A DNA stretch of 64,000 nucleotides from Rhodospirillaceae bacterium (GCA_009772935.1 WOUR01000012.1:48229-112228), one strand, 5' to 3'. Shown: positions 28,407-37,476, counted from the stretch's first letter. Translations and numbers: made by a program. Notes: generated by a model not told the origin, from the sequence alone.

Positions 28407-29675
28407 TCACCGTCTGCTGCCACGCGGGCAGGAAATCGCGTAGTTCCAGCGCGTGCCCCATTGTTCACCCGTTACGATCACGTCGACCGAATAATCCCCC
28501 GCCACCGGATTCCAGTCGAACCCGAAGCCGCCCCGACCGCCACGCGGACCGCCGGTGCCGGCGATCTGCTGGCCGCGATAGAAAACCTTGATGTCGTCGG
28601 GCCGCACGAAGAGCTGGTAGTTCAGCGCCACGAAGCCCGGCTTGTCGCCGAGATAGTGCCTGTTGCGTGTTACGCCCTCGCCGCCCGAATCCCCCGACCA
28701 GTCGCAGGGAAGCTGGCCCGGCGGCGGCCGATTGACCGGCGGCGCGGAGGCCTGTTGCGGCGGCTTCGGGGCCGGCGGAGGCGGCTTCGGCGGATCGACC
28801 TTGGCCACCGGCGGGGGAGGCGGCGGAGGCTTGGGCGGCTCGATCGGCTTGCATTGTTCGAGTTTGCCCTTGAGCTCGGCCTGCAACGAGGCGAGCTCGG
28901 CCTTGAGCTTCTGTTCCTCGTCGCCGGCCGATTCCAGCGCCGCCTTCAACAGTGGCGTCGGGTCGGGTGGGGCCTCGGGGGCCGGTGGCGCCGGCGTTTC
29001 CAGCGTCGCGACGTTCACGGTCGGATCGACCGGCACGCAGGCGCGCAGCAGCCATGAGGTCAACAGCAGGAGTAGAAGCAACAGCAGGCCGAACAGCAGG
29101 GCGCTGAACCAGGGCGCCCAGCCGACGATGCGAGTCGGTGGGAGCATTGCCGCCGGTGCGCTGGCGAACACGGCCTCGGGCCGCGCCGCCGCGGGAACCG
29201 TCGCCAGCTGGAAGGCCTGAAGGCCTGCCGCGGCATCGGCTTCGTAGCCCCAGGCGACGATTACCGGCTGTCCGTCGACCACGAACACGAAATCGTCGGA
29301 GGGGCGCGACGTCGACAGTTCGAGCGAGCGCCCGATCAGCCGCGCCTCTTCGCTGGTCTGCGAGGCGAGGAGCTGCGCGCCCAGCGACCGGATGGACGCG
29401 AGATGATCCTCGACGATGCGCAGGACTTCCGTGCGTTGGGCCTCATCCAGTTCCGTGAGGCGCTGAACGGTACCGCCGCGCGCGGCGTACCAGTCGATAC
29501 CGTCACCGGATTCTCGGAGCTGCGGATCGGCCAGCAGATCGGCCGGGCCGTCGCCCAGACGACGACGTATGACGGACAGCAACTGGCCCGCGACCGCATG
29601 CAGCGGTTCGCCCCGCACGCCCAGAGGGCGCACGCCCAGTCGCGTCGTCATCAATAAAGTGGGGCGTTCGCCCAT
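28407..29675 (-). CDS. SrfA-like bitopic membrane protein (first gene of the operon)
   Basis: 422 residues. The N-domain aligns column for column with the next gene: IDWYAARGGTVQRL (60-73) and FVVDGQPVIVAWGY (131-144). One very hydrophobic helix follows (WFSALLFGLLLLLLLLLTSW, about 189-208), then a Cys, a coiled coil (DEEQKLKAELASLQAELKGK), a long Pro-rich spacer with repeated Pro-Lys and a C-terminal beta domain with two cysteines. The start at 29675 is the longest reading; an ATG at 29651 is possible and neither has a strong ribosome site. It lies 98 bases after the hmuV stop, so the operon needs its own promoter or read-through from the heme genes. Confidence 0.78.
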   Translation of the reverse strand: MGERPTLLMTTRLGVRPLGVRGEPLHAVAGQLLSVIRRRLGDGPADLLADPQLRESGDGIDWYAARGGTVQRLTELDEAQRTEVLRIVEDHLASIRSLGAQLLASQTSEEARLIGRSLELSTSRPSDDFVFVVDGQPVIVAWGYEADAAAGLQAFQLATVPAAARPEAVFASAPAAMLPPTRIVGWAPWFSALLFGLLLLLLLLLTSWLLRACVPVDPTVNVATLETPAPPAPEAPPDPTPLLKAALESAGDEEQKLKAELASLQAELKGKLEQCKPIEPPKPPPPPPPVAKVDPPKPPPPAPKPPQQASAPPVNRPPPGQLPCDWSGDSGGEGVTRNRHYLGDKPGFVALNYQLFVRPDDIKVFYRGQQIAGTGGPRGGRGGFGFDWNPVAGDYSVDVIVTGEQWGTRWNYAISCPRGSRR

Positions 29676-29773
29676 GGATGCCTGGGGCCGGACTTATGAT
29701 TGGTGGCTGAGGCATCATAACATCGTTCGAATCCGGCGGGTTTATGTCGGATTGAACACCGAACCGCGGTGAA

Positions 29774-30553
29774 TCAGCCGGGGCTGAGGAAGGCCGTGCC
29801 GCCGGCGGCCTCGATTCGCACAATGGGTGTCGCGAACACGGCCGAGAGCCGCTGCGGGTCGAGCGTCTGCCGTGTCGGTCCCAGATTTGTCACACGGCCA
29901 GTCTCGACGATGCCGACGCGGTCGGCATAGCGCGCCGCCATGTTGAGGTCGTGCAGGACGGCGAGGACGCCCAACCCCCGATCGACGCGACGCCGGGCGC
30001 TGGCGAGGGCCGCATGCTGGTGCGAGAGGTCGAGGCCGGTGATCGGCTCGTCGAGCAGCAGGAACGGCGTAGCCTCCGGATCGGCGTCGCATTGAGCCAG
30101 CACGCGGGCGAGTTGGATGCGCTGCCGTTCGCCGCCGGACAGAACGGTGTAGGGCCGGTCGGCGAAGGCGAGCGCCTCGGTCTCGGCAAGCGCCTTTTCC
30201 GCCACCGCCTGCATCTGCGGTTCCGACAGGGTGCCGCGAAAGGCCAGCAGCCCCAGCATGGCGATCTGCAGGCCGGTGAAGTCGAAGGCCACGGCCGAAT
30301 GCTGCGGCAGCACGACGCGACGGCGCGCCAGCTCGAGCTTGCTCCAGTGTGTCAACGGCCGCCCCTCGAGCAGGATCTCGCCGGAGGACAGGGTGCGATC
30401 GCCGGCCAGGGCGTTGAGCAGGGTGCTCTTGCCCGCGCCGTTCGGTCCGATGATCGCCACGAATTCGCCTGGTGCGACGTCGATCGAAACATCGCGCAAA
30501 AGAGTCTTGGTCCGGGCGCGCACCTCGATGCCGATGGCCTGGAGCAACTTCAC
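29774..30553 (-). CDS. hmuV: Heme ABC transporter ATP-binding protein
   Basis: 259 residues starting at a GTG that overlaps the hmuU stop by four bases (GTGA), with GAGAGGTGG upstream. Walker A IGPNGAGKSTLLNAL, the ABC signature LSGGERQRIQLARVL and Walker B FLLLDEPITGLDLSHQHAAL are complete. It energises heme import through HmuU. Length and motifs match HmuV. It is the last gene of the heme operon. Confidence 0.95.
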   Translation of the reverse strand: MKLLQAIGIEVRARTKTLLRDVSIDVAPGEFVAIIGPNGAGKSTLLNALAGDRTLSSGEILLEGRPLTHWSKLELARRRVVLPQHSAVAFDFTGLQIAMLGLLAFRGTLSEPQMQAVAEKALAETEALAFADRPYTVLSGGERQRIQLARVLAQCDADPEATPFLLLDEPITGLDLSHQHAALASARRRVDRGLGVLAVLHDLNMAARYADRVGIVETGRVTNLGPTRQTLDPQRLSAVFATPIVRIEAAGGTAFLSPG

Positions 30554-31584
30554 AGCCCACCTCTCGCGGCGCGACTGGCCAGCAGCCAGAGGAAGAACGG
30601 ACCGCCGACCAATGCCGTGAGCACGCCGATCGGCAGCTCGGCCGGCGAGACCATGGTGCGCGCCAGCGCATCGGCCAGCACGAGAAAGGCGCCCCCGAAC
30701 AGGGCGGCCGCCGGCAGCAGGGTGCGGTGCGATGGTCCGAGCAGCAGGCGGACGATGTGCGGCGCGATCAGGCCGACGAAGCCCACGATGCCCGAGATCG
30801 CCACGCCGGCGCCGACCGCGAGCGCCACCTGGGCCACGAGCCGCTTCTTCAACCGCTCGACATCGACGCCGACATGGCCGGCCTCGCGTTCGCCGAGCGC
30901 CAGCGCGTCGAGCAGATGGGCGGTCGGCAGCAAGGTCGGCACGCTGATGAGGAGGATCAGCAGGGCCGGCAGGATGGCGACCCAGGTCACCGAGCCGAAG
31001 CCGCCCATGGTCCAGAAGATGAGGGTGCGCAGCTGCTGGTCGTCGGCGACGAAGACCAGCATGCCGATACCCGCCGACGTCAGCGCATTGATGGCGATGC
31101 CGGCCAGTAGCAAGGTGCCGACCAGCGTCACGCCTTCGCGCGCGGCGATGCGATACACGACGATCGTGGCCGCGAGGCCGCCGAGGAACGCCGCGATCGG
31201 CAGGCACCAGGGGCGCAGGTCCGGCGGCACGACATGCATCACCCTCTCGCCCAGCACGATCGTCGACACCGCTGCGAGGGCGGCGCCGCTCGACACGCCC
31301 AGCAGGCCGGGATCGGCCAGCGGATTGCGGAACAGGCTCTGCATCGCCGCACCGCCGGCTGCCAGCGCGGCGCCGACGGCAAAGGCTGCGACCACGCGCG
31401 GCGCGCGGATCGCATAGAGGACGGCGGCCGTGGTCCCGTCGAGCGGGGTGCTCGACAGGCCGACGGCCGACAGGATCTGGCCGAGGCCGACGGGGAAGGC
31501 GCCGATGCAGAGACTGCCCAGGACGCTCGCCAGGGCGGCGAGGACGAACAGCGGAATCGGACGGCGCAGGGCGGTGGCGGTCAC
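30550..31584 (-). CDS. hmuU: Heme ABC transporter permease
   Basis: 344 residues, GTG start overlapping the hmuT stop by four bases. It is a FecCD-family permease with about ten membrane helices; RAPRVVAAFAVGAALAAGGA and FRNPLADPGLLGVSSGAALA are the family signatures, and GIVGFVGLIAPHIVRLLLG is the conserved coupling region contacting the ATPase. It forms the inner-membrane heme channel with HmuV and HmuT. Confidence 0.95.
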   Translation of the reverse strand: MTATALRRPIPLFVLAALASVLGSLCIGAFPVGLGQILSAVGLSSTPLDGTTAAVLYAIRAPRVVAAFAVGAALAAGGAAMQSLFRNPLADPGLLGVSSGAALAAVSTIVLGERVMHVVPPDLRPWCLPIAAFLGGLAATIVVYRIAAREGVTLVGTLLLAGIAINALTSAGIGMLVFVADDQQLRTLIFWTMGGFGSVTWVAILPALLILLISVPTLLPTAHLLDALALGEREAGHVGVDVERLKKRLVAQVALAVGAGVAISGIVGFVGLIAPHIVRLLLGPSHRTLLPAAALFGGAFLVLADALARTMVSPAELPIGVLTALVGGPFFLWLLASRAARGGL

Positions 31585-32444
31585 GGTGCGCGGGCGAGGT
31601 CTGGATGCAGCGCCATGGCCAGTTCACGGGCCGCTTCCGGCGTGCGCGGGCCGAAGCCCAGCAGGAGCAGCGTATCGAATTCGATGATCCGGCCGGCCTT
31701 GCCGGCGGGCGTGCGATTGAGCGACGGCTGGTCGAGGATGGCCTGCTTGCCGCCCATCGCCTGCACCGTCTGTTGGGTCACGAGGACGACGTCGGCCCGG
31801 GAGGCGATGACGGATTCCGGCGTCAGGGGCCGGTAGCCGGAATAGCCGTCGACGGCGTTGATGCCGCCCGCCAGCCTGATGATGCCGGCGGCGGCGGTAT
31901 CGCGGCCGGCGGCCTGGGGCGCGCCGCCGGTCATCGACAGCAGGAACAGCACACGCGGATGGCTCTTCGCGGCGGCCAGCTTTTCCGCAAGAGACTGCAT
32001 CGCCGCGCGGCCCCTGGCGATCATTGCGTCGGCTTCTGTGACCTTGCCGGTCACCTTTCCAACGGCGGCGATCTTGGTGATCACGCTGTCATAATCGTAG
32101 AGGTCGGGCAGGATCATGATCTCGATGCCCGTGGCCTTGAGCTGGTCGAGCGCGCCCGCCGGACCGGCCGCCGTGGTCGCGATGATGAGGGTCGGCTTCA
32201 GCGACAGCACGCCCTCGGCCGACAGGGCTCGCATGTAGCCGACCTGCGGCAGCTTCCGCGCGGCCTCGGGGTACAGGCTGGTCGTGTCGACGCCAACCAG
32301 CATCTTCTCGGCGCCCAGTGCATAGACGATCTCGGTGATGGAGCTGCCGACCGACACAATGCGGGGCGGCTGCTGCGCATTGGCGGGAATGGCGCGGGCT
32401 GCCGCCGTGGCCAGTCCCATGCCGAGGACGGTGCGGCGCTTCAT
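31581..32444 (-). CDS. hmuT: Heme ABC transporter periplasmic binding protein
   Basis: 287 residues from the ATG at 32444, which shares one base with the hmuS stop. The N-terminus MKRRTVLGMGLATAAARAIP is a signal of Tat-like character. The mature part is a class III binding protein: RIVSVGSSITEIVYALGAEK, GVDTTSLYPEAARKLPQVGY and SVIASRADVVLVT. It carries heme from the receptor to HmuU. Confidence 0.93.
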   Translation of the reverse strand: MKRRTVLGMGLATAAARAIPANAQQPPRIVSVGSSITEIVYALGAEKMLVGVDTTSLYPEAARKLPQVGYMRALSAEGVLSLKPTLIIATTAAGPAGALDQLKATGIEIMILPDLYDYDSVITKIAAVGKVTGKVTEADAMIARGRAAMQSLAEKLAAAKSHPRVLFLLSMTGGAPQAAGRDTAAAGIIRLAGGINAVDGYSGYRPLTPESVIASRADVVLVTQQTVQAMGGKQAILDQPSLNRTPAGKAGRIIEFDTLLLLGFGPRTPEAARELAMALHPDLARAP

Positions 32445-33493
32445 CACGAGGCCGCCTGCTTCTCGACGTTCGCCACGATGCCGCGCCATTCAGCGAGCTC
32501 AGGCGTGCCGGGCTTGCGGGCACCGAACATCAGCAGGATGTTGCGATTGCGCGCGTCGAAGGCCTCGATCGAGGTGACGATGCCGTCCTCGGTCGGCTTG
32601 CGCACCGAGAAAACGCGCGCCACGCCGTCTTCGCGCAGGTGCATGTTGAAGTCGGGGTCGAGAACGTTGAACCACCCGTGCGCATCGACCAGGCGCTTCA
32701 CCGGGCCGGTATGGATCTGGATACAGCCGTGGCTGCCGACGAAGACCATGATCGGCGTGCCGTCGGCGGATGCGGCTTCGAAGGCGGCGCGCAAGGCGCG
32801 GACCGGCAGCTCGCGGGCGAGATCCTCGCCGACCAGGCGCAGCGCCTGGACGCGGCCGACCTTGAACGTAGCCAGCATGCCGAAGAACTCGTGGGTGTCC
32901 TTCATGCCCAGCCAGGCCGTGCGCAGGCCCGCGACGTCGATCTCGGAGTCGGGGCGGTCCACCGCATCGGGAATGCGTGCGCCGATCTTCATGTCGGGCG
33001 GCGTCGCCGCCGTATAGCGGGCGATCAGCGCATCGAAGGCCGCCCGGTCGGTCTCTTCCGTGGCGTAGATCTTGTGCACGGCGTCGCCGGCGCCGTCGAA
33101 GAACTGCAGGCTGAGCCGTTCGCCCTGTTGCAGCGGTTCGCGCACCGCGAAGCCATGCTTCCACGAGCCGAGGAACAGGCGAAGGTCGATATCCGGGCCG
33201 AGCACGATCCCGTGCGGGGCCTTCACATCCACGCCCTCGAAGCGGCCATGGCGCTCATGAACGCAATGTTCGTTGCGGGTCAGGCACATCACGCGGCCGA
33301 CCTCCTGCATGTCGTTCAGGATGCCGCGCCAGTCGGCCGTCAACGGGGTCGCGGTCTTGCCCGTGCCCAGTGCCACCAGCTCGGCTTCACTGACGCCGAG
33401 CGTCGCGGCCGCGTCGCGGATGCGCAGCGCCGGCTTCTCGCCGCGCAGCGTGTTCCAGCGGGCGGCAAGGTCGGTATTCGGGGATGAGAGCAT
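32444..33493 (-). CDS. hmuS: Cytoplasmic hemin-degrading/heme carrier protein
   Basis: 349 residues, the family's usual length, with AAAGGACAG before the ATG. It contains the tandem HemS/HmuS half-domains: VMCLTRNEHCVHERHGRFEG in the first and FVGSHGCIQIHTGPVKRL in the second, where the conserved His coordinates heme. It accepts imported heme and passes it on or helps release iron. It sits 12 bases after tonB. Confidence 0.93.
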   Translation of the reverse strand: MLSSPNTDLAARWNTLRGEKPALRIRDAAATLGVSEAELVALGTGKTATPLTADWRGILNDMQEVGRVMCLTRNEHCVHERHGRFEGVDVKAPHGIVLGPDIDLRLFLGSWKHGFAVREPLQQGERLSLQFFDGAGDAVHKIYATEETDRAAFDALIARYTAATPPDMKIGARIPDAVDRPDSEIDVAGLRTAWLGMKDTHEFFGMLATFKVGRVQALRLVGEDLARELPVRALRAAFEAASADGTPIMVFVGSHGCIQIHTGPVKRLVDAHGWFNVLDPDFNMHLREDGVARVFSVRKPTEDGIVTSIEAFDARNRNILLMFGARKPGTPELAEWRGIVANVEKQAAS

Positions 33494-33505
33494 CAGACTG
33501 TCCTT

Positions 33506-34354
33506 TCAACGAAGATGAAATCGAACGGGGATTTCGACCCAGGCGGCGACCGGGCGGCCGTCGCGCAGGGCCGGAAGGAAATGCCAGCCGCGCACCGCGG
33601 TGAGTGCGGCGCGGTCGAGCAGGGGAAAATTGCTGCTGCGCCAGACCATGATCTCGGCCGCGCTTCCGTCGGGTTGGAGACGGACGCGCACCATGACCTC
33701 GCCCTGTTGGCCGAGCTCGATGGAGCGCGGCGGATAGACGGCCGGTGTCGGCGGGATCCGGAAGCGCGGCTTTCCCTCGAACACGACGGGTGACGACGAC
33801 GAGGCGGCCTGCTGCTGCGTGACGCTGGCGTTGCCGAGGTCGGGGGAGGGAGTCTTCGTGACCGCGGCCTGCGCCGTCGGACGCGGCGCCGCCGCCGGCT
33901 TGGGCTGCGGCGGCCTGGGTTTGGGCGGCGCGACGGGCTTCAGCTCGGCAGCGGTCGGCGGCGGCGGCTCGTCCGGGGGAGGGAGATCGAGTTTGATCTC
34001 GGGTTCGGCGGCGGCGACCTCCTGCGGCGGCGGGGGTGGCTCCGGTTCAGGTTCCGGTGGTGCCTCGGTTTGCTCGACCGGCGGCGACGGCGGCTCGGGC
34101 TGCTGCTGAGGTTCGGGGGGCGTTTCGGGCTGATCGGCTTCCGTCGCGGGTCCGGCGGAGGACGCCGCGAGAGACAGCTCGACCATCAAGGCGGCCGGCT
34201 GGTCGTCGCTGGCGCTGCTGCCGGACATGCCGGCGAGGAGAAGAGGAACGATGGCCAGCCCATGCAACGCGAGCGACAACGCCACCGGCACGCGGGGACC
34301 GCGTGCCGGTGGCGCCGGCAGTCGCTCGGCAGAGAGGGCTGCCGGGACTACCAT
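33506..34354 (-). CDS. tonB: TonB-family energy transducer
   Basis: 282 residues from an ATG overlapping the receptor stop by seven bases. One N-terminal membrane helix (VALSLALHGLAIVPLLLAGM) is followed by a very long Pro/Glu then Pro/Lys spacer that spans the periplasm, and a C-terminal TonB domain (VYPPRSIELGQQGEVMVRVR, RAALTAVRGWHFLPALRDGR). It transmits proton-motive energy to the outer-membrane receptor. No exbB or exbD lies nearby, so those partners must come from elsewhere. Confidence 0.92.
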   Translation of the reverse strand: MVVPAALSAERLPAPPARGPRVPVALSLALHGLAIVPLLLAGMSGSSASDDQPAALMVELSLAASSAGPATEADQPETPPEPQQQPEPPSPPVEQTEAPPEPEPEPPPPPQEVAAAEPEIKLDLPPPDEPPPPTAAELKPVAPPKPRPPQPKPAAAPRPTAQAAVTKTPSPDLGNASVTQQQAASSSSPVVFEGKPRFRIPPTPAVYPPRSIELGQQGEVMVRVRLQPDGSAAEIMVWRSSNFPLLDRAALTAVRGWHFLPALRDGRPVAAWVEIPVRFHLR

Positions 34355-36591
34355 TTGGCCAGGAGGTTGACGCCGAAGTACCGACCGGGCTGGGCATAGA
34401 GATCGAGCTGCGGATTGGTTGCCGCGATGCCGACCGTATCCGGAGCGTTCCAGTACTGGGCGTTGGTGATGTTGAACGCGCCGGCATTGATCTTGAAGTG
34501 CTCGTTGAAGACGTAGCCGACGGTGGCGTCGAGATTGAAGTAGGCCGGCGCCTGGAAGTAGGTCGGGTTGCTGACCTGGGTATGAGCCGCCGCCACCGTG
34601 CCGATCAGCTGCGCCACGATGCCCTTGTCGAAGCCGTAGCGGATGCGCGCCTGCGTGGTCCACGGCGACACCGAGTCGACCGGCAGGCCGGTTCGCGTAT
34701 CGGTACCCTGTGCGAAGGCGGTCCAGCCGGCGACCGCCCATTCCGGCGCGAAGCGGTATTCGCCGCGTGCCTCGATGCCCCAGATCGTCACGTTGGTGAG
34801 GTTTACGTACTGGTACTGCGTGACCGGGCCGACCATGCCGACGACGGTGGTTTCGAGGAAGTTGTTGTAGAGGTTGTAGAAGCCGGTGAGCTGCCAGCTC
34901 GATCCGTTCTCGTACTTGCCGCGCAATCCCACTTCGAAGGAGTTGGCCGTCTCGGGCTTCAGGTTGGCGTTGGGCAGGATCTGGTAGAACGACGCGGCAT
35001 TGGTGAAGCCGAAGTTCGCATTGTCGTACGGCGGCGCGCGAAAGCCCGTCGCGTACTGGAAGTAGCCCGAGTAGGTGTCGTTGAAGTGATACAGCAGGCC
35101 GAGTTTGGGTGAGGCCGAGACATAGGTGGTGGCCGAGGGCACGGCGTTGAGCGTGGCGCCCGTCGAGTTCCAGAAGTACTTATCGGGATTGGGCGTCATA
35201 TTGTAATAGTCGAGGCGCACCGCAGGCGTGATCTTCAGGCGGCCGCCCAGCGCGCTGATCTCGTCCTGGACGTAAATGCCGGCCTGCACCGTGTCGGTGT
35301 CCGGGAAGTTCTTGTTCGGATAGAGCTCACCGCCGACGGAGTTCGTGGTCGCACCGGTCGCCAGCGTGATCTGCGTGCGGTTGCGTGGCCGGGTCGTCGT
35401 CGTCCAGGAGAAGCTCGCGCCATAGGTGAAGAAGTTGTCGAGGCCGCCGATCTCGCGATTGGTGTGCATCTGCAGCTCCGCACCGGTGACGTTCTGCGAG
35501 TAGTAGAACTGCGAGGTGCGGGCATTGCTCGGGACGACGCTGGTGACGCCGCCGCGCAGCGTATAGGTATCGGCCTGGGTGTAGACCGAGTTGAAGTAGG
35601 CGAGGAAGCTCAGCCGGTCGACGAAGCCGATCGGCGCGTTGTGCTCCCATTGGGCGCTTATCCGGTAGGTGTTCGTATAGTCCTGGCCCCAGTCGTCATA
35701 GACCCGCGCGAACAGGCTGGGGAAGGTGCCGACGCCGCTGAGCATGTTGGTGCTCTGTCCGCTCTGGTTGTAGGAGCCCGTGAGTCGAATCGTGTCGACC
35801 TCGGTCGGCCTGATCACCAGCTTTGCGAAGAAGTTGTTGTTGTACCAGGTCGTGGGGTTCGGGCTGACCGTCGACTGCGCCGGCTGGTATTCCTGACCGT
35901 CGCGCCGCGTGTAGATGCCCATGAACTCGACGTTGCCCGAGCGAACGGCGCCGGTGAACGATTCGGAGAACTGCTGGTTGGCGCCGCTATAGGCCGCCTT
36001 GGCGCTGGCATAGACATCCTTGCCCGGGCGCAGGTAGTCGCCGGGATCCTTGGTTGTGTAGGCCACCACGCCGCCGATCGCGTCCGAACCGTAGAGGGCC
36101 GAGGCGGGGCCGCGGATGATCTCGACCCGCTTGATGTCCTCGAGGTCGGGTTGCTCGCGCGAGTAGGTGCCGGCGCCCTGGTTGCTGTCGGGGAAGTCGG
36201 GCGTGCGCATGCCGTCGACCATCAGCAGGACGCGATTGCCGCCGATGCCGCGGATCACGAAGTTCTGGAAGCCGGCACGGTTCGGGTTGTTGCCGACGGT
36301 GACGCCGGGCTCGTTGCGGACGAGGTCCCGGACGTCCTGCATGTTCTCGCGATCGATGTTTTCGGTGGTGATCACCGAGACGGTGGCCGGCACGTCGTCG
36401 AGCGGGCGCCGGCTGCGCATCGCCGCCGTCGTCACGGCGTCGAGTTGTGTGGGAACGGCTTGAGTGGCGGGCGGGACCTGCGTCGGATCGGAGGTCGCCG
36501 GAGCCGTCGGTGCCTGTGCCCAGGCGGGTAAGCTCAGAGGTGCGCTGATCGCCGTTGTGGCCATCAGTGCATAGACGGTGCGCAGCTTCAT
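34348..36591 (-). CDS. hmuR: TonB-dependent heme/hemoglobin outer-membrane receptor
   Basis: 747 residues with a signal peptide ending SLPAWA. The plug domain has TQLDAVTTAAMRSRRPLDDV and VRNEPGVTVGNNPNR, with VEIIRGPASALYGSDAIGG, the classic end of the plug. The rest is a beta barrel ending in GRYFGVNLLAKW with the C-terminal aromatic residue needed for BAM recognition. The hemoglobin/transferrin/lactoferrin receptor branch fits both sequence and context; the heme ligand is inferred from the operon. Confidence 0.92.
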   Translation of the reverse strand: MKLRTVYALMATTAISAPLSLPAWAQAPTAPATSDPTQVPPATQAVPTQLDAVTTAAMRSRRPLDDVPATVSVITTENIDRENMQDVRDLVRNEPGVTVGNNPNRAGFQNFVIRGIGGNRVLLMVDGMRTPDFPDSNQGAGTYSREQPDLEDIKRVEIIRGPASALYGSDAIGGVVAYTTKDPGDYLRPGKDVYASAKAAYSGANQQFSESFTGAVRSGNVEFMGIYTRRDGQEYQPAQSTVSPNPTTWYNNNFFAKLVIRPTEVDTIRLTGSYNQSGQSTNMLSGVGTFPSLFARVYDDWGQDYTNTYRISAQWEHNAPIGFVDRLSFLAYFNSVYTQADTYTLRGGVTSVVPSNARTSQFYYSQNVTGAELQMHTNREIGGLDNFFTYGASFSWTTTTRPRNRTQITLATGATTNSVGGELYPNKNFPDTDTVQAGIYVQDEISALGGRLKITPAVRLDYYNMTPNPDKYFWNSTGATLNAVPSATTYVSASPKLGLLYHFNDTYSGYFQYATGFRAPPYDNANFGFTNAASFYQILPNANLKPETANSFEVGLRGKYENGSSWQLTGFYNLYNNFLETTVVGMVGPVTQYQYVNLTNVTIWGIEARGEYRFAPEWAVAGWTAFAQGTDTRTGLPVDSVSPWTTQARIRYGFDKGIVAQLIGTVAAAHTQVSNPTYFQAPAYFNLDATVGYVFNEHFKINAGAFNITNAQYWNAPDTVGIAATNPQLDLYAQPGRYFGVNLLAKW

Positions 36592-36702
36592 TTGAGCCAG
36601 GTCCCCAAGAATAAAAAAGGACGCCTGGCTTGCAGGGCTCCCTCGCGGGAGCGGCTGGCTGGGCAGTTTGACCGAGGAGGGATGGCCCCTCGGGGTTTCG
36701 GA

Positions 36703-36885
36703 CTATTTCGTCAGGATGAGTTTGTTCGAGGCGGTGAGGCGCAGTCGGTACATCACGGCGCCGTGGCGGATCACGAGTTCACGCCGTCCCTGCAGGAGCG
36801 TGGCGCTCTCGACCGCCGGAAGGGTCACTTCCAGCCTGTCGCCCTGCGCCTCCAATACCCGAAGCGGCCGGGTCATCTCGTCCAT
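36703..36885 (-). CDS. hemP: HemP/HmuP small hemin-uptake protein
   Basis: 60 residues from the ATG at 36885 (GAGGGCAG upstream). The C-terminal RRELVIRHGAVMYRLRLTAS followed by NKLILTK is diagnostic of HemP. HmuP homologues act as co-regulators that help express the heme receptor under iron limitation. It is the first gene of the operon, 111 bases before hmuR, and lies next to a Fur-like dyad. Confidence 0.92.
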   Translation of the reverse strand: MDEMTRPLRVLEAQGDRLEVTLPAVESATLLQGRRELVIRHGAVMYRLRLTASNKLILTK

Positions 36886-36913
36886 GGATTTTCGCTGCCC
36901 TCGAAAAATGATT

Positions 36914-36934
36914 TGCGAACGACTCTCAATTGCA
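36914..36934. promoter_or_regulatory. Probable Fur-type iron box between hemP and the divergent gene
   Basis: TGCGAACGACTCTCAATTGC followed by A is a 21-base imperfect dyad with TGC/GCA ends and a TC/GA core, the shape of Fur sites in alphaproteobacteria. It lies 29 bases upstream of the hemP start and 45 bases before the divergent gene at 36979, so it could control both directions. Binding is inferred. Confidence 0.6.
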
Positions 36935-36978
36935 TAAACTGGCATTCCCGTCAAGCCCCTTCAACTTTCGGTGAAGTC

Positions 36979-37476
36979 ATGCAAACCCTTCAGGAACAGC
37001 GGCTTAGCGCCCTGCGGAGCGACCCGAAGCCGGGCTGCGGGAATGCCGATTGCGCCTGTGCCCTGCCGGTGAGCGAACGGTTCGTCTTGTGGGCGCTGCG
37101 CCAATGGCAGCAGGACCGCGCGCTGCCGTGCGAAGGCTCGATCCTCCATCGCGGCTTCAAGGTCGCGGGCGTTCTCGACGCCCTGCCGGACTTCGCGATC
37201 GCCATGGACGCGTTCCTGTTCGGCGCGCGGCGTGCCATGGAAATCCACGTGCCGACCTGCTCGAGCGTCAGCCACGATGAGGCGGTGATGGTCGCGCTCT
37301 GCGGTCTCGCCCAGGCCGATCACGACGGTCCGCTGCTGGCGTCGCTCGACATCATGATGGCGCCCACCGCCTCTCGCGTGGCCGCCATCCGCCTGAAGGC
37401 CTTTGCCGTCGCACTTGCCGGCGCGGGCCTCAGGATCGCCCCGGCGGCCGGTGCCGCCGCCGGTCGTCTCAATTGA
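36979..37476 (+). CDS. Small Cys-containing protein divergent from the heme operon, unknown function
   Basis: 165 residues from the ATG at 36979 (GGTGAAG upstream). A cysteine cluster PGCGNADCACALP lies near residue 20 and two further cysteines follow (LPCEG, PTCSS). The middle, FVLWALRQWQQDRALPCEGS and AVMVALCGLAQADHDGPLLA, is helical. No catalytic family is recognised. The shared Fur-like site and gene order suggest an iron- or heme-related role; the cysteines could bind a metal. Confidence 0.7.
   Translation: MQTLQEQRLSALRSDPKPGCGNADCACALPVSERFVLWALRQWQQDRALPCEGSILHRGFKVAGVLDALPDFAIAMDAFLFGARRAMEIHVPTCSSVSHDEAVMVALCGLAQADHDGPLLASLDIMMAPTASRVAAIRLKAFAVALAGAGLRIAPAAGAAAGRLN

Noticed and set aside
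19698..29675. Type VI secretion membrane complex as the identity of the operon
   Set aside because: N-domains and bitopic layout recall secretion systems, but no sheath, ClpV, IcmF, Hcp or VgrG proteins are present.
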